Positions 15,038 to 22,550 of a DNA stretch of 64,000 nt are shown in pieces (the stretch's first letter is position 1; every line of letters begins with the position of its first letter). The notes beneath the pieces are model-generated. The model had not been told where the DNA came from, did not search any database, and saw only the letters and a list, made by a program, of their open reading frames with translations. A program made the translations under genes and the position numbers. The stretch is from Fen-455 sp050012675 (GTDB taxonomy: Bacteria > Actinomycetota > Acidimicrobiia > Acidimicrobiales > Bog-793): NCBI GenBank assembly GCA_050012675.1, contig JBEKGS010000017.1, forward strand, positions 1-64,000, given 5' to 3'.

Positions 15038-16446
15038 TGGCGCGCCAGATCGCACACACTCAGATGGCCGACATCGTCGTGCGCGGCGGGACGCTCGTGG
15101 ACGAGACGGGCGAACGGCGGGGTGACGTCCTTGTCAGCGAAGGCCGGATCGTCGCCGTCGGTGACGGCATTGACGCCCCGAAGGGCGCGACGGTCCTCGA
15201 CGCAGGCGGCTGTGTCGTGGGGCCTGGGCTCGTCGACCTGCACGCCCACCTGCGCGAGCCCGGTGGGGAGATCGCCGAGACGGTCGAGTCGGGCTCGAGG
15301 GCCGCCGCGCTCGGCGGCTACACCGCTGTGGTCGCGATGCCGAACACCGAGCCCGCCATCGACTCGGCGGCCGTCGCCCGCGACGTGCTCGCGCTCGGCG
15401 AGACGGCACTGGCCGAGATCGCCGTCGCGGGGGCGATAACCGTCGGCCGCCGTGGCGAACGACTCGTGCCGATGGCCGAGCTGGCCGCGCTCGGCGTGCG
15501 GCTTTTCACCGACGACGGGCGGGGCGTGCAGCACGGGGGACTGATGCGCCGCGCGCTCGAGTACGCCTCGGGGCTGGGCGTCGTGCTCGCCCAGCATTGC
15601 GAGGACGAGCAGCTGGCGGCGGGGGGACACATGCACGAGGGTGCCTGGTCGAGCCGCCTCGGGATCGCGGGCCAGCCCGCCCTCGCGGAGGAGGCGATGC
15701 TGGCGAGGGACATCGCGCTCGTGCGGCTCACCGGCACACCGATGCACTTCCTGCACCTTTCCACCGCGGGAGCCATCGAGATGATCAAAAGAGCCAAGGC
15801 CGAGGGGCTCGCCGTCACCGCGGAGGTGACCCCGCACCACCTGGCGCTGTGCGACGCGGCGGTGGCGAGTTTCGACCCGGTGTTCAAGGTCAAGCCGCCT
15901 TTGAGGACCGCCCGGGACGTGGCCGCGGTACGTGAGGGCGTCTTGAGCGGCGTCGTGGACGCCATCGCGACGGATCACGCGCCCCATGCACCCGAACGCA
16001 AGGACGACCCGTTCGACGAGGCGCCGGCGGGGATGCTGGGTCTCGAGACAGCGCTCTCGGTCGCCTACGGCGCCCTCGGCGGGCCTTCTGGGGAGTCGGC
16101 CGGCGCCGGGGACGACCACGGCTGGGTTCCCCGGGGCGGGGGAGCGCCCATGTCGATGAGGGACCTCTTCGGCCTGTTCTCCTGGCGGCCGGCCCGCATT
16201 GCCGGCCTCGACCGGGACGCCAGGGGCCTGAGGGGCGCGCTCGGCGGCCAGGGCGGCCCGCTGCGGCCCGGAGCGGCAGGCAACCTCGCAGTGTTCGACC
16301 CGAGCTTCGAGTGGGTCGTGGACCCGAGCCGGCAGGCCAGCCGTAGCCGCAACACGCCTTACCGCGGTCGACGCCTTACCGGCAAGGTCCGCCACACCGT
16401 GTTCGCGGGCGAGGTAGTGGTCAAAGACGGCGCGTCACAGCGGTGA
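15037..16446 (+). CDS. pyrC: Dihydroorotase (class I, PyrC)
   Basis: This 469-residue zinc amidohydrolase cyclises carbamoyl aspartate. Zinc ligands lie in DLHAHLREPG, the LAQHCED and LHLST histidines, and ATDHAPHAPERK. An insert rich in Gly and acidic residues (around residues 348-375, GPSGESAGAGDDHGW) precedes the conserved LFSWRPARIAGL segment. The ATG at 15037 overlaps the pyrB stop (TGATG). An in-frame ATG at 15064 starts directly at MADIVVRGG and is equally plausible. carA and carB, often next in actinobacteria, do not follow. Confidence 0.95.
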   Translation: MARQIAHTQMADIVVRGGTLVDETGERRGDVLVSEGRIVAVGDGIDAPKGATVLDAGGCVVGPGLVDLHAHLREPGGEIAETVESGSRAAALGGYTAVVAMPNTEPAIDSAAVARDVLALGETALAEIAVAGAITVGRRGERLVPMAELAALGVRLFTDDGRGVQHGGLMRRALEYASGLGVVLAQHCEDEQLAAGGHMHEGAWSSRLGIAGQPALAEEAMLARDIALVRLTGTPMHFLHLSTAGAIEMIKRAKAEGLAVTAEVTPHHLALCDAAVASFDPVFKVKPPLRTARDVAAVREGVLSGVVDAIATDHAPHAPERKDDPFDEAPAGMLGLETALSVAYGALGGPSGESAGAGDDHGWVPRGGGAPMSMRDLFGLFSWRPARIAGLDRDARGLRGALGGQGGPLRPGAAGNLAVFDPSFEWVVDPSRQASRSRNTPYRGRRLTGKVRHTVFAGEVVVKDGASQR

Positions 16447-16472
16447 GAACGGTGTCGGGCCCGGCGCTGTGA
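16443..16472 (+). CDS. Candidate 9-codon linker ORF between pyrC and pyrD
   Basis: GTG at 16443 overlaps the pyrC stop as GTGA. The frame MRTVSGPAL stops at TGA 16470-16472, which overlaps the pyrD GTG as another GTGA. pyrD has no Shine-Dalgarno. The frame would carry ribosomes across the 22-nt gap. It is so short that chance cannot be excluded. Confidence 0.35.
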   Translation: MRTVSGPAL

Positions 16473-17428
16473 CGAGGCACGCCAAAGCGACCGGGGTCGA
16501 TCTGTCGACCTCGGTCGCGACCGTGCGGCTCCCCACCGCAGTGATGACAGCTTCGGGCACCGCCGGCCACGGTGCCGAGCTGAGTGCCTACTTCGACCTC
16601 TCGGCCATCGGCGCCGTCGTCGTGAAGTCGTTGTCGGCCGATCCCTGGCCCGGGAACCCCAGTCCGCGCGTCTGTCCGGTCCCGGGAGGCATGCTGAACA
16701 GCGTCGGGCTGCAGGGCCCCGGCGTCGCGGCGTGGCTCATCGACGAGCTCCCCGATCTCGAGGCCTCCGGTGCCCGGGTCGTGGTCAGCATCTGGGGACG
16801 GCGCGTCGAGGACTACGAGCGTGCGGCGTCGCTGCTGGCGGGCGCTCCCTCGTGCGTGGTCGCCGTCGAGGTGAACGTCAGCTGCCCCAACCTCGAGGAC
16901 CGCAGCCGGATGTTCGCCCACTCGCCCGAGGCGACACGAGCGGCCCTGGCGGCGTCAGCGGGCTGCGGACGGCCGCGGTGGGCCAAGCTCTCCCCGAACA
17001 CCTTCGAGCTCCTCGCCGTCGCCGAGGCTGCGCTCGACGGGGGTGCCGAGGCGCTCACGTTGACCAACACACTGCTCGGCCTCGCCATCGACACCGAACG
17101 GCGGGCGCCCGTGCTCGGAGCCGGAGGCGGGGGGCTGTCCGGCGACGCCCTTCACAGCGTCGCCCTGCGGGCGGTCTACGAGTGCCGGGAGGCGTTCCCG
17201 AAAGTCGGGATCGTCGGTGTCGGCGGAGTACGAGACGGAGAAGGTGCCGTGCGCATGCTGCTCGCGGGGGCGGACGCGGTCCAGGTGGGAACGGCGACCT
17301 TGGCGGATCCGAGGGCCGTGATGAGGGTTCAGGCCGAGCTCGCGCACTGGTGCGCCCGCCACCGCGTGTCTGCGGTGAGCGAGATCGTCGGGGCAGCAAA
17401 CGACAAATGGAAGCGGGGTCAGAGGTGA
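16469..17428 (+). CDS. pyrD: Dihydroorotate dehydrogenase, class 1B-like catalytic subunit
   Basis: This 319-residue FMN barrel enzyme oxidises dihydroorotate. It has MTASGTAGHG, the catalytic-loop VEVNVSCPNLED with Cys as base (class 1), LTNTLLGLAIDTERRAPVLGAGGGGLSG, and the FMN-phosphate loop VGVGGVRDGEGAVRMLLAGADAVQVGT cut into its usual parts. The family-1B type normally pairs with the flavin/Fe-S subunit PyrK, which is not in the window. The GTG at 16469 is supported by the GTGA overlap with the linker frame. It overlaps pyrF by four bases. Confidence 0.92.
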   Translation: MTRHAKATGVDLSTSVATVRLPTAVMTASGTAGHGAELSAYFDLSAIGAVVVKSLSADPWPGNPSPRVCPVPGGMLNSVGLQGPGVAAWLIDELPDLEASGARVVVSIWGRRVEDYERAASLLAGAPSCVVAVEVNVSCPNLEDRSRMFAHSPEATRAALAASAGCGRPRWAKLSPNTFELLAVAEAALDGGAEALTLTNTLLGLAIDTERRAPVLGAGGGGLSGDALHSVALRAVYECREAFPKVGIVGVGGVRDGEGAVRMLLAGADAVQVGTATLADPRAVMRVQAELAHWCARHRVSAVSEIVGAANDKWKRGQR

Positions 17429-18168
17429 AGGTTCCCCACGAGGTGGCGCCCGAGGTGCGCGAGCGTCTCGCCCTGGCGCTCGACGTCGGCACCCTCGACG
17501 AGGCGGTCGACCTCGCCGGCCGCCTGCACCCCTGGTTCTCCGTGGCCAAGGTCGGACTGGAGCTGTTCTCCTCCGAGGGTCCCCTGGCGGTCGACGCCCT
17601 ATTGGACGAGGGCTTCCGGGTCTTTGTGGACCTGAAGCTTCACGACATCCCGACCACCGTCGGCCGTGCGGCCCGAAGGATCGGGTCCCTCGGCGCCTGC
17701 TACATGACGGTGCACGCCGCAGGCGGCGAGGAGATGCTCAGGGCCGCGGTGGAGGGATTCGAGGAGGGATGGGCCACAGCTGTGGCGATGGGCCATCCCG
17801 AGCCGGACGAGGGGTCCGCAGGGGTGCTCGCGGTGACTGTGCTGACGAGCGACCCCGAGGCCGCGGCCGACCTCCTCATCGCCCGGGCCGGCCTGGCGCT
17901 CAGCACCGGCTGTCTCGGCGTCGTGTGTGCGGCGACGGATCTCCCCGCCGTCAGATCGCGGGCGCCCGGGCTGTTCACGGTCGTGCCCGGGATCCGCCTG
18001 GCCGAGTCGCCACCCGATGACCAGGCCAGGGCCGCGGGACCGTTCGCAGCTCTCAGAGCGGGGGCCGACCTGCTCGTGGTCGGCAGGACGGTCACCGGCT
18101 CGAACGCCCCGGAGGTGGAGGCGGAGAAGCTCTCCGCCGAGGTCGCGGCGGCTCTCGGCGTCAATTAG
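17425..18168 (+). CDS. pyrF: Orotidine 5'-phosphate decarboxylase
   Basis: This 247-residue barrel enzyme makes UMP. ALALDVGTLDEA gives the first catalytic Asp. VFVDLKLHDIPTTVGRAA is the DxKxxD motif with catalytic Lys. GIRLAESPPDDQARAAGP and LLVVGRTVTGS bind phosphate. The GTG at 17425 overlaps the pyrD stop as GTGA; an in-frame ATG lies six codons earlier. It is the last pyr gene. In many actinobacteria mihF follows directly, but here a peptide transporter intervenes. Confidence 0.95.
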   Translation: MKVPHEVAPEVRERLALALDVGTLDEAVDLAGRLHPWFSVAKVGLELFSSEGPLAVDALLDEGFRVFVDLKLHDIPTTVGRAARRIGSLGACYMTVHAAGGEEMLRAAVEGFEEGWATAVAMGHPEPDEGSAGVLAVTVLTSDPEAAADLLIARAGLALSTGCLGVVCAATDLPAVRSRAPGLFTVVPGIRLAESPPDDQARAAGPFAALRAGADLLVVGRTVTGSNAPEVEAEKLSAEVAAALGVN

Positions 18169-18260
18169 GGCTCACCAAACACGAACCGGCACGCCGTTTG
18201 GACGTCCGCGAGGGCCGGAATGTTTAGCCGTGGCGTTCGCTGCCAACATTACAGATGCGA

Positions 18261-18266
18261 TACGGT
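18261..18266 (+). promoter_or_regulatory. Candidate -10 of the peptide-transporter operon
   Basis: TACGGT follows GATGCGA about 100 bases before the chosen start of the binding-protein gene. The intervening region 18169-18360 also has a 6-bp inverted repeat (CCAAAC, 18175 / GTTTGG, 18196) just after pyrF that could mark the end of the pyr transcript. No clear -35 was seen. Confidence 0.3.
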
Positions 18267-18363
18267 GACTTGACCAGGTCCTCGCCGAGCGGCGATGGCC
18301 CACCCTCGACCACCCGACCTGCGCAGGAAACGGGCTGTTGCGACCAGGAGGTCCGGCACGATC

Positions 18364-20349
18364 ATGCTGGGGAACCGGAGACTTACCAGGCTCGCGGTGG
18401 TGGGGACGGCGGTTGCGTCGGCGGCCCTTTCGCTGGCTGCCTGCGGATCGAGCTCCGCACCCCCGGCCGGGTCCACCACGACGACAGCGCCAACCCACAT
18501 GGTCAAGGTGCCCGGAGGGACGATGACCATTGCCGAGGCCCCGGCAGGTGGCCCGAACTACATCTTCCCGATGATGGGCGGCGCCTACTTCAACGTGGCC
18601 AACTTCCAGCTGATCGACCTCATGTTCCGTCCCCTGTACTGGTTCGGGGTCGGGTACACGCCCGACCTCAACCCGGACCTGTCGGTCGCCGAGCCGCCCG
18701 TGTACTCCAATGGCGGCAGGACCGTGACCGTGAAGATGAAGGGCTACAGGTGGTCCAACGGCGAGAGCGTCGACGCCCAGGACGTCGTGTTCTGGATGAA
18801 CATGGTGAAGGCCGACGCCACCTCTTGGGCGGCCTACGTGCCCGGTCCGAGCCAGTACCCAGGCGACGTCATCAACGTCGTGGCCGACAACACGACCGAC
18901 ACGGTCACCTTCACGCTGGACGCGGCCTACAGCCAGTACTGGTTCACCTACAACGAGCTCAGCCAGATCACACCGCTACCGATCGCCTGGGACATCACCT
19001 CAGCCGGCGGGGCTCCCGGCTCGGGAGGCTGCTCGAGCGCCTCGTACACATCGATCACGACCTCGCTGTCGCCCACCGGGACCTTCGCGCAAACCTCGCC
19101 GTCCGCCAAGGCCTGCGCAGCGGTGTACTCGTTCCTGACAAGCAAAACCGAGGCCGGCGACCTCGGGACCTATGCCACCAACCCGCTCTGGCAGATCGTG
19201 GACGGGCCCTTCCGCCTCACCCAGTACGACGCCACCGACAACGGCGCAACCGTCGTCCCGAACCCGGACTACTCCGGTTCCGTGAAGCCGTCGATCGACT
19301 CGCTAGTGCTGGCGCCCTTCACGACCGACACGGCCGAGTTCAACGTCTTGGAGAACGGCAAGACCATCAACATCGGCTACGTCCCGCCCCAGGACCTGCC
19401 CGTCTACTCGGGCAAGGCGTTCGGCCCCGACGGGCCCCTCGCAGGCTCGAACAACTCCCAGCTTGCAGGCGCCTACGACCTCGAGCCCGCCTACCCGTGG
19501 GGCATCAACTACTTCTCCCTCAACTTCACGAACCCGGTCTCGGGACCGATCTTCAAGCAGCTCTACATCCGCCAGGCCATGCAGTCGCTCATGAACCAGG
19601 GCCTGTGGATCAGGCTGTTCAGCGCCGGCTACGGCGCGCCCACCTACGGCCCGGTGCCCGTGGTGCCGCCGACCCGCCTTGCCACAGCCAAGGAGAGCTC
19701 CAACCCCTACCCCTACAGCCCCTCACACGCCAAGGCCCTCTTGATCTCGCACGGCTGGAAGGTCGTCCCGAACGGCGTCACGAAGTGTGTGAAGCCGGGA
19801 ACGGCCCCGGGCGAGTGCGGGGCGGGGATCGCAAAGGGCGCGGGGCTGAGCTTCCAGTACCTCTACGAGAGCGGTGTGGTGTCGTTCGACAACCAGATCA
19901 AAGAGCTCGCTTCGAGCTGGGCGCAGGCCGGCATCGCCCTGCAGCTCGAGCCCAAGGCCTTCGGTGACGTCATCAGCATTGCCGCAACCCCGTGCTCGCC
20001 AGGCAAGTCCTGCGACTGGGACATCGCCAACTGGGGCGGCGGGTGGGTCTACTCGCCCGACTTCTACCCGACAGGCGAGGAGATCTTCGCCTCCGGGGCG
20101 AGCTCGAACTTCGGCGACTACTCCGACGCCAAGGCCGACGCCCTCATCCAGGCGACGAACACCTCGTCGTCCTTGACAGCCCTCTACAACTACGAGGACT
20201 ATCTCGCGCTCGACCTGCCGGGCATCTGGCAGCCCGAAACGGCTCTCGCCTTCAACGAGGTCGGCAAGAACGTCTGCGGCTTCAGCCCGGAGAACCCGCT
20301 TTTCACCTGGGTGGCCGAGGACTGGTACTTTTGCAAGCCGGCGAAATGA
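18364..20349 (+). CDS. ABC transporter substrate-binding lipoprotein (SBP_bac_5, peptide/nickel type)
   Basis: This 661-residue protein begins with a lipoprotein signal (RRLTRLAVVG...LSLAAC, Cys27), then a family 5 solute-binding domain with LIDLMFRPLYWF, LNPDLSVAEPPV and VTVKMKGYRWSNGESVDAQDVVFWM. It should bind peptides or a similar ligand outside the membrane and deliver it to the permeases encoded next. The ATG at 18364 was chosen because it gives an ideal signal peptide and AGGAGG lies 12 nt before it. An in-frame ATG at 18295 adds 23 residues ahead of the signal. Confidence 0.88.
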   Translation: MLGNRRLTRLAVVGTAVASAALSLAACGSSSAPPAGSTTTTAPTHMVKVPGGTMTIAEAPAGGPNYIFPMMGGAYFNVANFQLIDLMFRPLYWFGVGYTPDLNPDLSVAEPPVYSNGGRTVTVKMKGYRWSNGESVDAQDVVFWMNMVKADATSWAAYVPGPSQYPGDVINVVADNTTDTVTFTLDAAYSQYWFTYNELSQITPLPIAWDITSAGGAPGSGGCSSASYTSITTSLSPTGTFAQTSPSAKACAAVYSFLTSKTEAGDLGTYATNPLWQIVDGPFRLTQYDATDNGATVVPNPDYSGSVKPSIDSLVLAPFTTDTAEFNVLENGKTINIGYVPPQDLPVYSGKAFGPDGPLAGSNNSQLAGAYDLEPAYPWGINYFSLNFTNPVSGPIFKQLYIRQAMQSLMNQGLWIRLFSAGYGAPTYGPVPVVPPTRLATAKESSNPYPYSPSHAKALLISHGWKVVPNGVTKCVKPGTAPGECGAGIAKGAGLSFQYLYESGVVSFDNQIKELASSWAQAGIALQLEPKAFGDVISIAATPCSPGKSCDWDIANWGGGWVYSPDFYPTGEEIFASGASSNFGDYSDAKADALIQATNTSSSLTALYNYEDYLALDLPGIWQPETALAFNEVGKNVCGFSPENPLFTWVAEDWYFCKPAK

Positions 20350-20437
20350 AAGCACACACCGCGGCTTTCTTGGCAGGGCGGCTCTCTTCGGACAGGGCCC
20401 GGACCCCGATTCCAAGTTGGCCCCGAACCGGGCCTGT

Positions 20438-20443
20438 TAGCAT
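20438..20443 (+). promoter_or_regulatory. -10 element ahead of the permease genes
   Basis: TAGCAT lies 13 nt before an ATG (20457) opening a 15-codon frame. TTGGCC about 15 bp upstream could be a weak -35. A perfect 7-bp inverted repeat GGCCCGG/CCGGGCC (20396-20402 and 20428-20434) brackets that -35 region and could be an operator. The permeases may thus be expressed apart from the binding protein. Confidence 0.4.
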
Positions 20444-20456
20444 CGAGGGCCAGGGG

Positions 20457-20504
20457 ATGTCGGTGACAACCGCGTGGGCCCGGCTGCAAAGGAGTAGCGC
20501 ATGA
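20457..20504 (+). CDS. Candidate 15-codon leader ORF of the permease genes
   Basis: ATG at 20457, a few bases after the predicted transcription start, codes MSVTTAWARLQRSSA and ends at TGA 20502-20504, overlapping the permease ATG as ATGA. The permease also has a good Shine-Dalgarno (AAAGGAG), which lies within this frame. Translation of the short frame could modulate access to it. It is unproven. Confidence 0.35.
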   Translation: MSVTTAWARLQRSSA

Positions 20505-21457
20505 TCGGCTACCTCATTCGGAGAGTCATCCAGGCGGTCATAGTCATCATCGGCGTCTGCGCCATCACTTTCATCCTCTACCACCTGTTCCCCGGAGGAG
20601 CGACCTCCGAGGCCCGCATCATCCTCGGTCCCAGGGCAACAGCACCGCAGATCACGCTGTTCTTGAACCAGAACGGGCTGAACAAGCCGATCTGGACCCA
20701 GTTCTTCATCCTGGTCGGCCACGTGTTCACCTTCAATCTGGGCTACTCCTACAAGCTCAACGAGCCCGTTGCGACCATCGTGATGCAAAAGCTGCCGAAG
20801 ACGGTGCTCTTGCTGGGGCTCTCGACGCTCGTGACTGTGATCATCGCCATCCCGCTCGGCATCTTCCAGGTCCTGCGGCGCAACAAGCCGTCCGACTACG
20901 CGCTCACGACACTGTCGTTCATCTTCTATGCGACGCCGACGTTCTTCCTCGGCATCGTGCTCATCCAGGTGTTCGCCATCCACTGGCACCTGTTCCCGCC
21001 CGAGGCGCCCCAGTCGGCCTCGGTCGGGCAGATACTCTCCAATTGGCGGGGCCTGGTGCTGCCGGTGTTCACCCTCGCCGCGGTCTACATAGCCGGTTTC
21101 AGCCGGTACATGCGCTCGTCGATGATGGAGGCGCTCACGGAGGACTATGTGCGCACGGCACGTGCCAAGGGTCTTTCCACGACACGGGTCAACTACGTGC
21201 ACGCCTTGCGCAATGCGCTCATCCCCATCATCACCCTCCTCGGGCTCACATTGCCGGCCATCGTCAGCGGTGCGCTCATCACCGAGAGCGTCTTCAACTA
21301 CCCGGGCATGGGGCTCGCGTTCTTCAACGCCGCCATCAACAACGACTTCCCGCTCCTCATCGGCACGGTCGTCGTCGCCGCCATGGCGACTGTCGTGGGC
21401 TCACTGCTCGCCGACATCCTGTATGCCGTGTTGGACCCGAGGATCCGCTATGTCTGA
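20501..21457 (+). CDS. ABC transporter permease, DppB-like
   Basis: This 318-residue membrane protein matches the DppB/OppB family. A first transmembrane helix (YLIRRVIQAVIVIIGVCAITFIL) is followed by an extracytoplasmic loop and five more helices. The BPD_transp_1 coupling motif EALTEDYVRTARAKGLSTTRVNYVHALRNALIP is read in parts near residue 210. AAAGGAG lies 6 nt before the ATG. It forms the pore with the DppC-like protein encoded 42 bp downstream. Confidence 0.93.
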   Translation: MIGYLIRRVIQAVIVIIGVCAITFILYHLFPGGATSEARIILGPRATAPQITLFLNQNGLNKPIWTQFFILVGHVFTFNLGYSYKLNEPVATIVMQKLPKTVLLLGLSTLVTVIIAIPLGIFQVLRRNKPSDYALTTLSFIFYATPTFFLGIVLIQVFAIHWHLFPPEAPQSASVGQILSNWRGLVLPVFTLAAVYIAGFSRYMRSSMMEALTEDYVRTARAKGLSTTRVNYVHALRNALIPIITLLGLTLPAIVSGALITESVFNYPGMGLAFFNAAINNDFPLLIGTVVVAAMATVVGSLLADILYAVLDPRIRYV

Positions 21458-21499
21458 CCGTACGGGCAGGGCTCTTAGTGGCGCCAGGGCGGTGCCGCG

Positions 21500-22477
21500 A
21501 TGATGCCGCTCACGGGAGACATCGGCGACAAGGCGGCCGTCCTGCCGGAGATCGCCGGCATCGCCCCGGCCCCGGACCTGCCGGGCATCGAGGTCACCGA
21601 GGCGGGTGAGGCGGGCGGCATCGGCGGTCTCGGCATGATCATCTGGCGGGTTTTCGCCGAGAACAAGCTCGCACTCGTCAGCATCGGCGTGATCGTGTTC
21701 ATGCTGCTGTACTGCTTCGTCGGACCCCACATCTATGTCACCCCGCAGGCCAACTTCGTGGTCACGAGTGTCGGTCAGGTCCTGGCCCACCCGAGCGGGC
21801 AGCACCTCTTGGGGACGGACCCCAACGGCTATGACACCGTGGGCAGGCTCATGGTTGGCGGTGCCACGGCTCTAGAGATAGCGCTCCTGGCCGCAGGCAT
21901 CGCGACGGTGTTCGGCGTGTTCTTCGGGGCCGTCTCGGGCTACGCCGGGGGCGTCGTGGACGCGATCATGATGAGGATCGTCGACACGGTCCTTTCGGTG
22001 CCGACCCTGTTCCTGCTGATCGTCATCGCGGCGATACTGCACCCGTCCTTCTGGCTCATCGTGTTCATCGTGGCGCTCGCCGCCTGGTTGGTGCCGGCAC
22101 GTCTCATCCGCGGCGAGACGCTCACGCTGCGGACACGCGAGTACGTGCAGGCAGTGCGGGCGATGGGTGGCGGCGGGAGCCGGATCGTGGCACGCCACAT
22201 AATCCCGAACGCCGTGGGCACGATCATCGTGAACGCGACCTTCCAAATAGCCGATGCCATCACCTTGTTGGCCGCGCTCGGCTTCCTCGGCTTCGGCGTG
22301 CCCGCCCCGGGCACGAGCTGGGGCCAGATGCTCTCCGACGGCGTCAGCTACGCCCAAGAGGGTGCGTGGTGGCTCATCTACCCGGCGGGCATCTGCATCA
22401 TCCTCGTCGTGGTCTCGTTCAACTACATAGGCGACGCCTTGCGCGACGCCTTCGAGGTGCGCCTGCAGCGTCGCTGA
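21500..22477 (+). CDS. ABC transporter permease, DppC-like
   Basis: This 325-residue membrane protein has a long cytoplasmic N terminus, a first helix around residues 52-75, the HLLGTDPNGYDTVGRLMVGG segment and the coupling loop LRTREYVQAVRAMGGGGSRI, all typical of DppC/OppC. Tandem ATGs at 21500 and 21503 lack a Shine-Dalgarno. A 17-codon frame beginning at 21450 inside dppB ends as ATGA on this start, so it may depend on reinitiation. It converges with the ATPase gene. Confidence 0.93.
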   Translation: MMPLTGDIGDKAAVLPEIAGIAPAPDLPGIEVTEAGEAGGIGGLGMIIWRVFAENKLALVSIGVIVFMLLYCFVGPHIYVTPQANFVVTSVGQVLAHPSGQHLLGTDPNGYDTVGRLMVGGATALEIALLAAGIATVFGVFFGAVSGYAGGVVDAIMMRIVDTVLSVPTLFLLIVIAAILHPSFWLIVFIVALAAWLVPARLIRGETLTLRTREYVQAVRAMGGGGSRIVARHIIPNAVGTIIVNATFQIADAITLLAALGFLGFGVPAPGTSWGQMLSDGVSYAQEGAWWLIYPAGICIILVVVSFNYIGDALRDAFEVRLQRR

Positions 22478-22507
22478 ACCTGCCTGTGAGAGCTGAGCCC
22501 GCCCTGT

Positions 22508-22547
22508 GCTTTTTGTGGGCGCGCCGGGCTTTTTGTGGGCGCGCCGG
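22508..22547. repeat. Tandem duplication of a 20-bp unit between convergent transporter genes
   Basis: Two exact 20-bp copies (22508-22527, 22528-22547), each with GCTTTTTGTG and the palindrome GGCGCGCC. The two palindromes can pair with each other around a 12-nt loop. The structure lies between the stops of the dppC-like gene and the opposing ATPase gene, so a bidirectional transcription stop is possible. The T run is in the loop, not after the stem. Confidence 0.7.
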
Positions 22548-22550
22548 CCT

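Noticed and set aside
18255..19967. A 570-codon plus-strand frame overlapping the binding-protein gene
   Set aside because: It is an Arg/Pro-rich out-of-frame shadow. The lipoprotein frame has a signal peptide and family motifs.
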